Below, piece after piece: positions 23,148 through 32,469 of a stretch of 64,000 nucleotides of DNA. Every line of letters begins with the position of its first letter. Position 1 is the first letter of the stretch. Location: positions 62,001 to 126,000 of the forward strand of contig JAXLXF010000011.1 in assembly GCA_046328125.1 (NCBI GenBank), written 5' to 3'. This DNA comes from JADZEM01 sp046328125. Its GTDB lineage: Bacteria > Chloroflexota > UBA6077 > JACCZL01. The translations under genes and the position numbers were made by a program. The notes under the pieces were generated by a model that was not told the DNA's origin, did no database searches, and was given only the letters and a program-made list of their open reading frames with translations.

Positions 23148-25627
23148 GGCGACCCCTCCGGCGTGGAGTGTACCGGCGGCGGGGCCTGCGTGGGCAGCGA
23201 GACGGTGAACGTGGAGCCCTGACCGTAGGTGCTCTCCACGGTGAGGTCGCCGCCCATCAGCCGGCAGAAGTGGCGGCTGATCGCGAGACCCAGGCCGGTC
23301 CCGCCGTACTTGCTTCCGGTGGACGCTTCGGCCTGGGCGAACGCCTCGAACAGCCGCCCGAGTTGTTCGGGCGTCATGCCGATGCCGGTGTCGGAAACAG
23401 TAAAGAGTAGCGAGTAGCGAGTAGCGAGTGGGGAATCACCCTCGGCGCCACTCGCTACTCGTAACTCAATCGTCCCGTGGTCGGTGAACTTGGCGGCGTT
23501 GGAGAGGAGGTTGAAGAGGGCCTGCCGAAGCTTGGTCTGGTCGGCGTGCATGGCGCCGATGTTCGGTGGGCAGGTCACTACCAGCTCGTTGGCGTTCTTC
23601 TCCATGAGGGGCTGGACGATGGCCGCCACGTCCTGGACGAGCTGGCCGACCGAGAAGTCCTCCAGGTACAGGTCCATGCGCCCGGCTTCGATCTTGGACA
23701 AGTCCAGGATATCGTTGATGAGGCCGAGCAGGTGCTTGCCGGCAGCGTTCACCTTCTGGAGATCCGGGATGAAGCTCTCTTCGCCCAGGTCTTCGGCCTC
23801 TTCCTGGAGCATCTCGCTGTAGCCGATGATCGCGTTCAACGGCGTCCGCAGCTCGTGCGACATGTTCGCCAGGAACTGCGACTTGTGCTGCGATGCCTGC
23901 TCCAGCGCGCGTCCCTGGGTCTCCAGTTGCTGGTACAGCCAGGCGTTGTGGATCGCCAGCACCGACTGGGCGGCGAACGTGTGGAGCAGCGCCACGACCG
24001 CGTCTGGGAAGGCACCGGGCGTGCGGCGCGCGACGACGATGCCGCCGAGCAGGCGCTCGTCGCGCAGGATCGGGAGGGCCAGGAGGGCACGGTAGCCGGC
24101 GGCGGCCATCGCGTCGCGGACCGAGCTCTCGTAGGCGCCCTCGACCAGGATGTCCTCGATCTGGACCGGTGTGTGGCTTTCGGCGGCCCGGCCAACAGCA
24201 CCTTCACCCAGCTTCAGCGGCGCCGCGCGCAGCACCTCGGTGAGCCGGTCGTCGAACGTCTGGGTGGCCCGCAAGTGGAGCAGGTCGTCGGTTTCGTCGT
24301 ACTCGTAGATGGCCCCGCCGGCCGTCCCGGAGAGCTGGACGGCGTGATCGACGATGGTGGTGAGCACCTGCTGGAGGTCGAGGCTGGAGCCGACAGCCTG
24401 CGAGACGTCGGCCAGGGCGCGCTGCTCCTCCACCGAGCGGGCGAGTTGGGCGGTGCGCTCCTGGAGCTCCTCGAAGAGGCGCGCGTTCTCGATGGCGATC
24501 ACGGCCTGGTCCGCGAACGTCTCCAGCAGCCCGATCTCCCGATCGGAGTACGGTCGGACTTCGAATCGCCAGGCCAAGAATACGCCCAGCAGCTCACCAT
24601 CGCGTAGCAGTGGCACACCCAGGAGCGTTCGGAACGACATCAGGTTCTGAACGGGGTGGCGGTAGTCTGGGTCCGCCAGCACATCGTGGATGTGGATCGT
24701 CCGCTTTTCGAGGATGATCCGTCCGCTTATGGTGTCGCGCCCTGCTCGGGTGGGATTCTGCTCCAGGATTCGCCGCTGCTCGGGCGAGCCGCCGTGGAGG
24801 GCGGCCAGGTGCATCTGCTCGCCGTCGAAGCGGAAGATCAGCCCGTTGGGAGAGCCGCACAGCCGAGCCGCGCTCTCGGCGAGGGTCTGGAGGATGCTGT
24901 CGAGATCGAAGGGGGACCGGCTGATGAGCCTGAGCACCTCAGCGGTGGCAGTCTGCTGCTCTAGCGACTCGGTGAGCTCGGCGTTGCGCTGCTCCAGCTC
25001 GGAGAACAGCCGGGCGTTCTCGATGGCGATAACCGCCTGGTCCGCGAAGCTGTTGAGGAGACGGACCTGCTCGCCCGTGAAAGGATCGACCTCGAACCTG
25101 AGCGCCAGCAGCGCGCCGATCGGCACGCCGTTCCGCAGCAGCGGCGCCGCCAGCGAGGTCCGGTGCCCGTACTGGCGCTGGATCTGCATCCCCTCGGGGA
25201 AGTCCTCGTCGCGCCGGGCCGCCGCGTCGTGGACGTGGATCGTCTCACGCGCCAGAATCGCTCTGGCCGGCAGCGTGCCACCGTCGAGCGGCAGCAGCGT
25301 CCCGACCGGCAGCTTGTCGGTCGGACCGTGCGTCGCGACGACCTCCATCCCGTCGTCGGCCACGCGGAAGATCATCGTGTCGCGGGCGCGGCAGAGGCGC
25401 GCGGCGCTCTCGCCAATGGTGTCCAGCACGGACGGCAGGCTGGTGGGTGAGGAGGCGATGACGCGCAGCACCTCGGCGGTGACGGCCTGCTCCTGCCGCA
25501 GCGCGCTGGCCTCCTGGCGCGACTTCACCAGTTGCGCGCGGGCCTCGGCCAGCTCGCGACGCAGGCGGGCGAGCTCGTGCTCGTCCACGGGCGTGGCAGA
25601 CTGACCGACGCCGTCTCGCTCAGCCAT
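23141..25627 (-). CDS. Multi-GAF sensor histidine kinase (828 residues)
   Basis: Order: N-terminal coiled coil (1-45), three GAF domains (about 50-220, 230-400, 415-580), HisKA with the phosphorylated His in MSHELRTPLNAIIGY, and HATPase_c with DTGIGM and GTGLGLAIS boxes. There is no membrane segment, so it is a cytoplasmic sensor. The GAF domains carry no visible chromophore Cys in a bilin-type motif, so small-molecule or redox ligands are more likely. The ATPase domain has an in-frame heptamer repeat insertion (residues about 720-741, reading ...LATRYSLL). The ATG overlaps the stop of the upstream kinase by 8 bp. It is one of three adjacent paralogues. Confidence 0.88.
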   Translation of the reverse strand: MAERDGVGQSATPVDEHELARLRRELAEARAQLVKSRQEASALRQEQAVTAEVLRVIASSPTSLPSVLDTIGESAARLCRARDTMIFRVADDGMEVVATHGPTDKLPVGTLLPLDGGTLPARAILARETIHVHDAAARRDEDFPEGMQIQRQYGHRTSLAAPLLRNGVPIGALLALRFEVDPFTGEQVRLLNSFADQAVIAIENARLFSELEQRNAELTESLEQQTATAEVLRLISRSPFDLDSILQTLAESAARLCGSPNGLIFRFDGEQMHLAALHGGSPEQRRILEQNPTRAGRDTISGRIILEKRTIHIHDVLADPDYRHPVQNLMSFRTLLGVPLLRDGELLGVFLAWRFEVRPYSDREIGLLETFADQAVIAIENARLFEELQERTAQLARSVEEQRALADVSQAVGSSLDLQQVLTTIVDHAVQLSGTAGGAIYEYDETDDLLHLRATQTFDDRLTEVLRAAPLKLGEGAVGRAAESHTPVQIEDILVEGAYESSVRDAMAAAGYRALLALPILRDERLLGGIVVARRTPGAFPDAVVALLHTFAAQSVLAIHNAWLYQQLETQGRALEQASQHKSQFLANMSHELRTPLNAIIGYSEMLQEEAEDLGEESFIPDLQKVNAAGKHLLGLINDILDLSKIEAGRMDLYLEDFSVGQLVQDVAAIVQPLMEKNANELVVTCPPNIGAMHADQTKLRQALFNLLSNAAKFTDHGTIELRVASGAEGDSPLATRYSLLFTVSDTGIGMTPEQLGRLFEAFAQAEASTGSKYGGTGLGLAISRHFCRLMGGDLTVESTYGQGSTFTVSLPTQAPPPVHSTPEGSPC
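23405..23468. repeat. Heptamer palindromic insertion inside kinase gene, copy 2
   Basis: Three perfect GAGTAGC heptamers (23405-23425) plus GAGTGG, then the complement at 23448-23460; 13-bp perfect arms. It lies in frame within the ATPase-domain coding sequence, just before the segment encoding the D box, and adds about ten residues to the usual loop. Confidence 0.85.
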
Positions 25628-28600
25628 CTCCGCCCTCCGTCGCGGCGTCTGGCCCGGCCACTGGCAGGCGCACGGTGAACGTGGAGCCCTGGCCCGGCGT
25701 GCTGGTCACCGAGACGTCCCCGCCCAACGACTGGCTGAAGTGGCGCACCAGCGCCAGTCCCAGGCCAGTCCCCCCGAACCTCCGGCTGGTCGTCGCCTCG
25801 GCCTGGGCGAACGCCTCGAACAGCCGCCCAAGCTGCTCCTCGGTCATGCCGATGCCGGTGTCAGAGACAGTAAAGAGTAGCGAGTAGCGAGTAGCGAGTG
25901 GGGGTGACGGACTCTCGACGCGCTCCGTCTCATTCTCCTCTCGCAACTCGCAACTCGCAACTCGCAACTCGATTTGCCCATGATCGGTGAACTTGGCGGC
26001 GTTGCCGAGCAGGTTGAACAAGATCTGGCGCAGGCGGGTCGGGTCGGTGACCATCTCGCCTACGTTTGAGGCGACGTCCACGACGAGGGCGTTGCCGTTC
26101 TTCTCCATCAGTGGCCCGACGGTGGTGGACACGTCGTGGACCAGACCGGCGACATCCACCGTTTCGAGCGCCAGCTCCATCTTGCCGGCCTCGATCTTGG
26201 ACAGGTCCAGGATGTCGTTGATCAGGCCGAGCAGGTGCTTGCCGGCCGCGTTGATCCGTTGGAGGTCCGGCAGGAACGTCTCTTCCTGAAGGTCTTCGGC
26301 CTCCTCCTGGAGCATCTCGGAGTAGCCGATGATGGCGTTGAGCGGCGTCCGTAGCTCGTGGCTCATGTTCGCCAGGAATTGGGACTTGTGCTGTGAGGCT
26401 TCTTCCAACGCGCGGCCCTGCGTCTCCAGCTCCTGGTACAGCCGGGCGTTGTGGATCGCCAGCGCGCACTGGCCGGCGAACGTCTGGAGCAGCGTCACGA
26501 TCTCCGACGAGAAGGCGCCGGGCGTGCGCCGGACCACGACGAGCGCCCCCAGCGGCCGGTCCTGGCGCAGCAGTGGCAGGGCGAGCAGCGAGCGGAAGCC
26601 AGCCTCGACCAGGGTGTCGCGGACGGAGCTGTCGTAGGCGCCGGGCACCAAGATGTCTGGCACCTGGATCGGTCCGCGCGTCGAGACGGCCTGCCCGACG
26701 GCCCCTTCGCCGAGGCGGATGGGCTGGTGACGGAACGTCTGGGCCAGGTCGTCGTCCACGTCGTCTGGCACGAACAGCGGGAGCGGCTGAGAGCGCCGCA
26801 GCGTCTCGGTCGTCTCGTCGTACTCGTAGATCGAGCCGCCATCCGAGTCAGACAATCGAGCGGCGTTCGCCACGATGGTGGAGAGCACCTCCTGAAGGTC
26901 GAGCGAGGAGGAGACGGCGCGGCCAACGTCCCCGAGGGCGTGCAGCTCGGCCACCGAGCGCGAGAGCTGGCTGGTGCGCTCCTCCAGCTCCTGGAACAGG
27001 CGAGCGTTCTCGATGGCGATGACGGCCTGGTCCGCGAACGCCTCAAGCAGCGCGATCTCACGCTCGGAGAACGGCCGCACCTCGAACCGGGCCACGATCA
27101 GGACGCCGATGGCCTCGCCTTGATGCACGAGCGGCACGAGCACCTGGGACCGATGGCCCCAGCGTGCCTGGACTTCCTGCAGGGCTGGATACTGCGTACG
27201 CGCCGCTTCCGCCAGATCGACGATCGAGATCGTGCGTCGTTCGCGGAAGCAGTCCGCGCTGGGCGTCCCGTCTTCTGGCTCGGCGCCTTCGAGCAGGTCG
27301 AAGTAGTTCTCGCCATAGGTCTGGGTCAGACGCTGTTTTGCAGAGCCGGCAGTGGCGCGAGCCGCCAGGAGCCCATCGCTGGGGCGGATCTGTTGAATCC
27401 AGCCGCTCGGGGCGTTGCAGAGCCGGATGGCGGTCTCAATGATGGCGTCCAGGACGCGCTGCACGTCGGTGGGCGTCGAGGCGATCACGCGCAGCACTTC
27501 TCCGAGGGCAGTCTGCTGCTCCAGCGCCTCGGTCACCCGCTGGTTGCTCTCCTGGAGCTCGGCGTTGCGCTGCTCCAGCGCGTCGAAGAGGCGGGCATTC
27601 TCGATGGCGATGGCGGCCTGACTGGCGAACGCTTCGAGCAAAGCGATCTGCTTCTCGGAGAACGGGCGTGCCTCGGCGCCGTACAGGGAGAGCGCGCCGA
27701 CCGCCTCGTCGCCCCGCATCAGCGGCGCCGCGACCGTCGAGCGCCAGCCCCGCAGACGGGAGGCCCGGAACGAGCCCGGATACTGCTCCGCGACTGCGTC
27801 GATGTCTGGGATGTGGATGATGCGCCGCTCCAGGATCGCACGCGCGCCGGCGCGGTCACGGGTCGTCGGTCGGGCCGGCGGGAGCGGCGGCTGTTCCGGG
27901 AACTGGCCGTCGTCGCGCATGTCAACCGCTCGCGTCTGCGTCATGTCGCCGACGCGCTCGCTCACCGACGCCGCCTCGGCGCCGCACAGCCGACGCGCGG
28001 CGCTCGCGACGACCTGGAGTACACGGTCCAGGTCCGTGGGCGAGGAGGCGATCACCCGCAGCACCTCGGCCAGCGCGGTCTGCTGCTCCAATGACTGGGT
28101 GAGCTCGGTCGTGCGGTCCTGGAGCGCCTGGAACAGGCGGGCGTTCTCGATGGCGATGACCGCCTGGTCCGCGAACGTCTCCAGCAGGCTCAACTGGCGC
28201 TCGGTAAATGGGCGGGCTTCGTGGCGGATGAACGCCATCCCGCCGATCACCTCGCCCTCGTGGATCAGCGGCGCGGACGCGGCGGCCCGGTAGCCGAAGC
28301 GCCGGCCGTTCGCCTTGCTGACGGCAAACTCGTCGTCCGAGACGGCCTCAAGATCGCCGACGTGGATGACCCGCCGCTCGATGACGGCGCGGCCCGAGAT
28401 GTGCTGCCGGCTCAGTGGGACGGCCGTCGTCTGCCCCTGTGCGAGTCGCTCGGCGTACAACGGCCCGTGGCTCGCAGCCCAGGTTAGCACCTGCGCGTTG
28501 CTGTCGCGCACCTCGAAGATGCCGACGTTCTCGACGTCGCAGAGGCGGGCCGCACGCTCGACCAGCACGCCCAGCACGACGCCCGGGTCAGTCGGCGAGG

Positions 28601-28814
28601 CCGCGATGACGCGCAGCACCTCGGCGGTGGCGGCCTGCTGCTCCAGCGACTCGGTGACCTGGCGGTTGCTCTCCTGGAGGGCGGCATTCCGATCCTGAAG
28701 CTCCGAGAACAGGCTCGCGTTCTCGGCCCGCAGTCGGGCGACCTCCTCCTGGAGCGCCTCGACCGTCGCGGCGATATCGGGGGTCATCGCATCGTCAGCC
28801 ATCGCCTCAGCCAC
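25620..28814 (-). CDS. Multi-GAF sensor histidine kinase (1064 residues)
   Basis: Coiled coil, four GAF domains (about 60-220, 240-420, 440-620, 635-800), HisKA with MSHELRTPLNAIIGY, and HATPase_c with DTGIGM and GTGLGLALV. The GAF units are joined by near-identical helical linkers (LEQQTATAEVLRVIA-type), which points to expansion by internal duplication. Being soluble, it must sense cytoplasmic signals. The ATPase domain contains a longer in-frame repeat insertion (about residues 948-980). The gene overlaps the next kinase by 8 bp and starts 36 bp after the hybrid kinase, so all three are probably co-transcribed. The output regulators are not in this operon, apart from the receivers on the first kinase. 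Confidence 0.88.
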   Translation of the reverse strand: MAEAMADDAMTPDIAATVEALQEEVARLRAENASLFSELQDRNAALQESNRQVTESLEQQAATAEVLRVIAASPTDPGVVLGVLVERAARLCDVENVGIFEVRDSNAQVLTWAASHGPLYAERLAQGQTTAVPLSRQHISGRAVIERRVIHVGDLEAVSDDEFAVSKANGRRFGYRAAASAPLIHEGEVIGGMAFIRHEARPFTERQLSLLETFADQAVIAIENARLFQALQDRTTELTQSLEQQTALAEVLRVIASSPTDLDRVLQVVASAARRLCGAEAASVSERVGDMTQTRAVDMRDDGQFPEQPPLPPARPTTRDRAGARAILERRIIHIPDIDAVAEQYPGSFRASRLRGWRSTVAAPLMRGDEAVGALSLYGAEARPFSEKQIALLEAFASQAAIAIENARLFDALEQRNAELQESNQRVTEALEQQTALGEVLRVIASTPTDVQRVLDAIIETAIRLCNAPSGWIQQIRPSDGLLAARATAGSAKQRLTQTYGENYFDLLEGAEPEDGTPSADCFRERRTISIVDLAEAARTQYPALQEVQARWGHRSQVLVPLVHQGEAIGVLIVARFEVRPFSEREIALLEAFADQAVIAIENARLFQELEERTSQLSRSVAELHALGDVGRAVSSSLDLQEVLSTIVANAARLSDSDGGSIYEYDETTETLRRSQPLPLFVPDDVDDDLAQTFRHQPIRLGEGAVGQAVSTRGPIQVPDILVPGAYDSSVRDTLVEAGFRSLLALPLLRQDRPLGALVVVRRTPGAFSSEIVTLLQTFAGQCALAIHNARLYQELETQGRALEEASQHKSQFLANMSHELRTPLNAIIGYSEMLQEEAEDLQEETFLPDLQRINAAGKHLLGLINDILDLSKIEAGKMELALETVDVAGLVHDVSTTVGPLMEKNGNALVVDVASNVGEMVTDPTRLRQILFNLLGNAAKFTDHGQIELRVASCELREENETERVESPSPPLATRYSLLFTVSDTGIGMTEEQLGRLFEAFAQAEATTSRRFGGTGLGLALVRHFSQSLGGDVSVTSTPGQGSTFTVRLPVAGPDAATEGGDG
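25875..25970. repeat. Heptamer palindromic insertion inside kinase gene, copy 3
   Basis: Three GAGTAGC heptamers plus GAGTGG at 25875-25901, and four perfect GCAACTC heptamers at 25943-25970, with about 40 bp between. The position in the ATPase domain corresponds to that of copy 2, but the right side uses a different heptamer, so the element is not a simple inheritance of the same sequence. Confidence 0.85.
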
Positions 28815-28850
28815 ACCTCATACCCCAACCACATGGTCGAACCACGCAGG

Positions 28851-31800
28851 TTAGCCGTTCCCAGACAATGCCGCGCCGGCCGGCACCATCGCCGACTGAA
28901 CCACCCGCCGGACCTCGGCCAGCAGAGCGTCCCGCGAGTACCGCCCCTTCTGGATCACGCAGGCGACCTTGCCGTTCAGCCGCCGGCGCTCGTCGTCGGT
29001 CAGGTCTTTGGCGGTCACCACCAGGACCGGCAGGGTGCCCCAGGCCGGCGCGGCGCGCAGCCGCTCCACGAACGCGAAGCCGTCCAGCTCCGGCATCGTC
29101 AGGTCCAGCAAGACGAGGTCACAGGGCTCGGCGGCGACCCGCTCCAGCCCGACCCGCCCGTTGGCAGCCTCTGTGACGGTCCAGCCGTCGCGCTCCAGCA
29201 TCCGCCGGAGCATCTCGCGGGTGGCCGAGTCGTCCTCCACCACCAGGGCGCGCCGCTGGTGGGTTTTGGGCACGTACTTGCGGGCGAGGGCTAGCAACCG
29301 CTCGCGATCGACCGGCTTGGTGAGATAGTCGGTTGCGCCGAGCGAGAACCCGAGGTCGCGGTCGTCCAGGATCGTCAGCATCACGACCGGGATGTCGGCG
29401 GTGTCAGGGTTGCTCTTGAGGGTGGAGAGGACCGACCAGCCGTCCAGGCCCGGCATCAGAATGTCCAGCGTGATGAGGGCTGGCCGCTGAGCTCGCGCGA
29501 TCTGGAGCCCCTCCTCGCCGCTCGCCGCCACGACGACGCCGAAGCCCTCGGCGCGCAGGAACCGCGCGAGCAGGTCACGCGTGGCCGGGTCGTCGTCGAT
29601 GACGAGGGCAGCGGGACCAGTGTCGAGGGGCGAGGGGCGAGGGGCGAGGGGCGAGGACGCGTCGTTCTCGCTCGTCCCTCGCCCCTCGTCCCTCACAACT
29701 TCCGCAGGCAGCTGGACCGTGAACGTCGAGCCGACGCCGGGCGTGCTCTCGACGGAGATGTCCCCGCCCATCATCTGGCAGAAGTGGCGGCTGATGACCA
29801 GACCCAGGCCGGTACCGCCGTACTTGCGACTGGTGGAGCTGTCAGCCTGCGAGAACGCCTCGAAGATGCGGCCCAGTTGCTGCTCGGTCATCCCGATGCC
29901 GGTGTCGGCGACGGCGAAGAAGAGAGCAGACGAGTCGGGAGCAGACGAGATGGTGCTGCTTTCGTCTCGTCTGCTCGTCTCTCGTCTGCTCTCGACTCGC
30001 AACTCGATACGTCCGTTCTCGGTGAACTTCGTCGCGTTCGAGAGCAGGTTGAACAGCGTCTGGCGGACTTTCGTCAGGTCGGCGTGCATGGCGCCAATGT
30101 CGTCCGGGCAGGAGACCACCAGGGTGTTGCCGTTCTTCTCGATCAGCGGCTGCACGATGGCTGCCACGTCGCGGATCAGCTCCGGGATCTCGAACCGTTC
30201 GAGGTGCAGGTCCATCCGGCCGGCCTCGATCTTCGAGAGATCGAGGATGTCGTTGATGAGGCCGAGCAGGTGCTTGCCGGCCGCGTTGATCTTCTGGAGA
30301 TCGGGCAGGAACGCCTCTTCGCCGAGGTCTTCGGCCTCCTCCTGGAGCATCTCGGAGTAGCCGATGACCGCGTTGAGCGGGGTGCGCAGCTCGTGGCTCA
30401 TGTTTGCGAGGAAGTCGGATTTGTGCTTGCTGGCGACTTCTAGCGCCTCGCCCTGCTCCCCGAGTGCGCGGTAGAGACGGGCGTTGTGGATCGCCAGCGC
30501 GCACTGGCTGGCGAACGTCTGCAGCAACGCGACGACCTCGGGCGCGAACTGGCCGGGCACCCGTCTGACGACGACCAGCGCGCCGAGCGGGCGGTCCTCT
30601 CGGAGGAACGGCACCGCCAGGAGCGAGCGGAAGCCGGCGTCTACCAGGAAGTCTCGTACCGGACTCTCGTAGGTGTTTCGGACCAGGATGTCCGGGATCT
30701 CGATCGGGCCGCGCTCCACCACAGCCCGCCCGACGGCGCCCTTGCCCAGCGGGATCGGTTGCATCTGAACCGCCTGCCTCGTCGCCTCGTCGGTCGATTG
30801 CGGATTGGAGACTGGCAGCGATCCGGCTGGTGACAGCGTCTGGGAGACCTCGTCATACTCGTACAGCGTGCCGCCATCCGATCCTGACAGCCGCGTCGCG
30901 TGCTCGACGATGGTGGCGAGCACTTCTTGGAGGTCGAGTGAGGAGGAGACGGCCTGGCCGATCTGGGCCAGCGCGTGCTGCTCCTCGACGGCCCGTGACA
31001 GCTGGGTGGTGCGCTCCTGGAGCTGTTCGAAGAGGCGGGCGTTCTCGATGGCGATCACGGCCTGGTCCGCGAAACTCTCCAGCAGGGCGATCTCGCGGGG
31101 CGTGTACGGCTCGACGCGGTCGCGCTGGAACTGGAGGATGCCGATCGCCTCCTCGCCACGCACCAGCGGGATCGAGAGGGTGGTGCGCGGCAGGCGCATC
31201 CGCGCCTCCGGGAACTCGGCCAGGGTGGCCGGGTCCGAGCGATCCGGCGTGTGAATGGTGCGGCGCTCCAGAAGCGCCCGCCCGCTCTGGCGGCGCGGGC
31301 TGATCGGCAGCACGTCGCCCAGAGTGTAGACACCGGGCTCGCCCCGCCTGATGCCGGCGACGACGCGGAGCTGATCGCCTTCACGGAGGCAGACGGCCAG
31401 CGTCGAGCTGTCGCTCAGGCCGGCTGCCGCGTCGACAATCGTCTCGATGACGGGCTGGGCGTTGGTGGGCGAGGTCGCGATGACCCGCAGAATCTCGGCG
31501 GTTGCCGTCTGCTGCTCCAGCGCTTCGGTGACCTGGCGGTTGCGCTCCTGGAGCTCCTGAAAGAGCTGCGCGTTCTGCATCGCGATGGCGGCCTGACTGG
31601 CGAACGACTCCAACATGGCCAGTTGTTGCGCTGTGAATGGCCGCGGCGCGCCGAAGTTGGCAATGGCCAGGACGCCAATCGCCTCCTCACCGTGGATCAT
31701 CGGCGTCGATGCCTGCGTCCGATGCCCGAGCCGTCGCGACGACGCATACACTTCTGGGAAGGTCGTCTCCGTTGCATCCGTATCGTGAATGTGGACGGTT

Positions 31801-32201
31801 CGTCGATCGAGCATCGCCATGCCAGAGACGGCGCCATACGTCAGCGGCGTACCCGGATAGCCGCTGCGAACCCGCCCCCGTAGCTCTTCGACCTTCGGCT
31901 CGGCGCCGCGCCAGCCGTGCGCCGCCCGTACGACCAGATAGTCGCCCACACGCTGCTGGATCGCGGCCATGTCGGCGTCGCACAGGCGCGTGGCGGTCTG
32001 GACGATGGTGTCCAGCACGTCCTGAACGTCACCCGGCGAAGTCGAGATGCTGCGGAGCACGTCGGCGGTCGCCGTCAATTGATCCTGGAGCGCCGCCTCG
32101 CGCTGCTGGCTGGCGGCGAGCGCCTCGGTCAGGCGTGCGATCTCGTCGTCGTCCGAGCGCGCCCCGGCGACACGGTCTGCCTGGAGGTCGTCACTCGCCA
32201 T
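28851..32201 (-). CDS. Hybrid multi-GAF histidine kinase with two receiver domains (1116 residues)
   Basis: Coiled coil, three GAF domains (about 50-215, 230-400, 415-590), HisKA (MSHELRTPLNAVIGY), HATPase_c (DTGIGM, GTGLGLVIS), then two receivers. Receiver 1 (about 865-985) has DDD, phospho-Asp in TLDILMPGLDG and Lys in YLTKPVD. Receiver 2 (about 990-1105) has EDD, LLDLTMPELDG and a Lys in VIQKGR. Both are complete. It is the first gene of the kinase operon and could pass phosphate to or from the two kinases that lack receivers. Two heptamer-type repeats are inserted in frame: in the ATPase loop (about 736-760) and in the linker to receiver 1 (about 836-859). Confidence 0.88.
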   Translation of the reverse strand: MASDDLQADRVAGARSDDDEIARLTEALAASQQREAALQDQLTATADVLRSISTSPGDVQDVLDTIVQTATRLCDADMAAIQQRVGDYLVVRAAHGWRGAEPKVEELRGRVRSGYPGTPLTYGAVSGMAMLDRRTVHIHDTDATETTFPEVYASSRRLGHRTQASTPMIHGEEAIGVLAIANFGAPRPFTAQQLAMLESFASQAAIAMQNAQLFQELQERNRQVTEALEQQTATAEILRVIATSPTNAQPVIETIVDAAAGLSDSSTLAVCLREGDQLRVVAGIRRGEPGVYTLGDVLPISPRRQSGRALLERRTIHTPDRSDPATLAEFPEARMRLPRTTLSIPLVRGEEAIGILQFQRDRVEPYTPREIALLESFADQAVIAIENARLFEQLQERTTQLSRAVEEQHALAQIGQAVSSSLDLQEVLATIVEHATRLSGSDGGTLYEYDEVSQTLSPAGSLPVSNPQSTDEATRQAVQMQPIPLGKGAVGRAVVERGPIEIPDILVRNTYESPVRDFLVDAGFRSLLAVPFLREDRPLGALVVVRRVPGQFAPEVVALLQTFASQCALAIHNARLYRALGEQGEALEVASKHKSDFLANMSHELRTPLNAVIGYSEMLQEEAEDLGEEAFLPDLQKINAAGKHLLGLINDILDLSKIEAGRMDLHLERFEIPELIRDVAAIVQPLIEKNGNTLVVSCPDDIGAMHADLTKVRQTLFNLLSNATKFTENGRIELRVESRRETSRRDESSTISSAPDSSALFFAVADTGIGMTEQQLGRIFEAFSQADSSTSRKYGGTGLGLVISRHFCQMMGGDISVESTPGVGSTFTVQLPAEVVRDEGRGTSENDASSPLAPRPSPLDTGPAALVIDDDPATRDLLARFLRAEGFGVVVAASGEEGLQIARAQRPALITLDILMPGLDGWSVLSTLKSNPDTADIPVVMLTILDDRDLGFSLGATDYLTKPVDRERLLALARKYVPKTHQRRALVVEDDSATREMLRRMLERDGWTVTEAANGRVGLERVAAEPCDLVLLDLTMPELDGFAFVERLRAAPAWGTLPVLVVTAKDLTDDERRRLNGKVACVIQKGRYSRDALLAEVRRVVQSAMVPAGAALSGNG
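29625..29694. repeat. Heptamer palindromic insertion in kinase-receiver linker, copy 4
   Basis: Four GAGGGGC heptamers from 29625, then complementary units (GTCCCTC, GCCCCTC, GTCCCTC) at 29674-29694. The element falls in frame in the linker between the ATPase domain and the first receiver. The unit sequence differs from the GAGTAGC copies but the 7-nt period and the palindromic layout are the same. Confidence 0.82.
29922..29993. repeat. Palindromic insertion inside hybrid kinase ATPase domain, copy 5
   Basis: Left arms GAGAGCAGACGAG (29922-29934) and GAGCAGACGAGA (29939-29950) are matched by their perfect complements at 29981-29993 and 29965-29976. It occupies the same loop of the ATPase domain as copies 2 and 3 but has a different base sequence. 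Confidence 0.82.
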
Positions 32202-32400
32202 CTCGTCGATCCTCTCTCGTTGACACGCGTGGCCACGTCCCGTGGGGCGTCACTGACCATCGAGTCATACCCATGTTGCACGCTCGCGGAGCGAGATCGT
32301 GGCCCGGCGACGGCGGCACTATGGTCCGCTGAGCGACGCCTGTCAAGCGCGTGTCGCCCGGCCCGCACCCACACCGTACTGCACGATTTGCCGCCGATTC

Positions 32401-32416
32401 TGTGACTGACGTCACA
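32401..32416. promoter_or_regulatory. CRP/FNR-family binding site (TGTGA-N6-TCACA)
   Basis: TGTGACTGACGTCACA is a perfect match to the TGTGA-N6-TCACA consensus bound by CRP-type regulators in many phyla. It lies in the 370-bp divergent region between the hybrid kinase gene and the acyl-CoA ligase gene. Its centre is about 42-44 bp upstream of the transcription start predicted from the adjacent promoter, the class II activator position. Function is inferred from the sequence only. Confidence 0.55.
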
Positions 32417-32446
32417 TCGACAACGGCGATTCTCTCATAAGATACT
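32417..32446 (+). promoter_or_regulatory. Predicted promoter of the acyl-CoA ligase gene
   Basis: A -35-like TCGACA (5 of 6 matches to TTGACA) at 32417-32422 and a -10-like GATACT at 32441-32446 are 18 bp apart; TAAGAT at 32438 is an alternative -10. The CRP-like site abuts the -35 on its upstream side. The untranslated leader would be about 120 nt. Confidence 0.4.
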
Positions 32447-32469
32447 GGAGTGCTCCGCGAGCGACGACC

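Noticed and set aside
29625..29694. CRISPR-like array (regular short repeats)
   Set aside because: Units are 7 bp in direct contact without spacers; this is a tandem repeat within a coding region, not a CRISPR.
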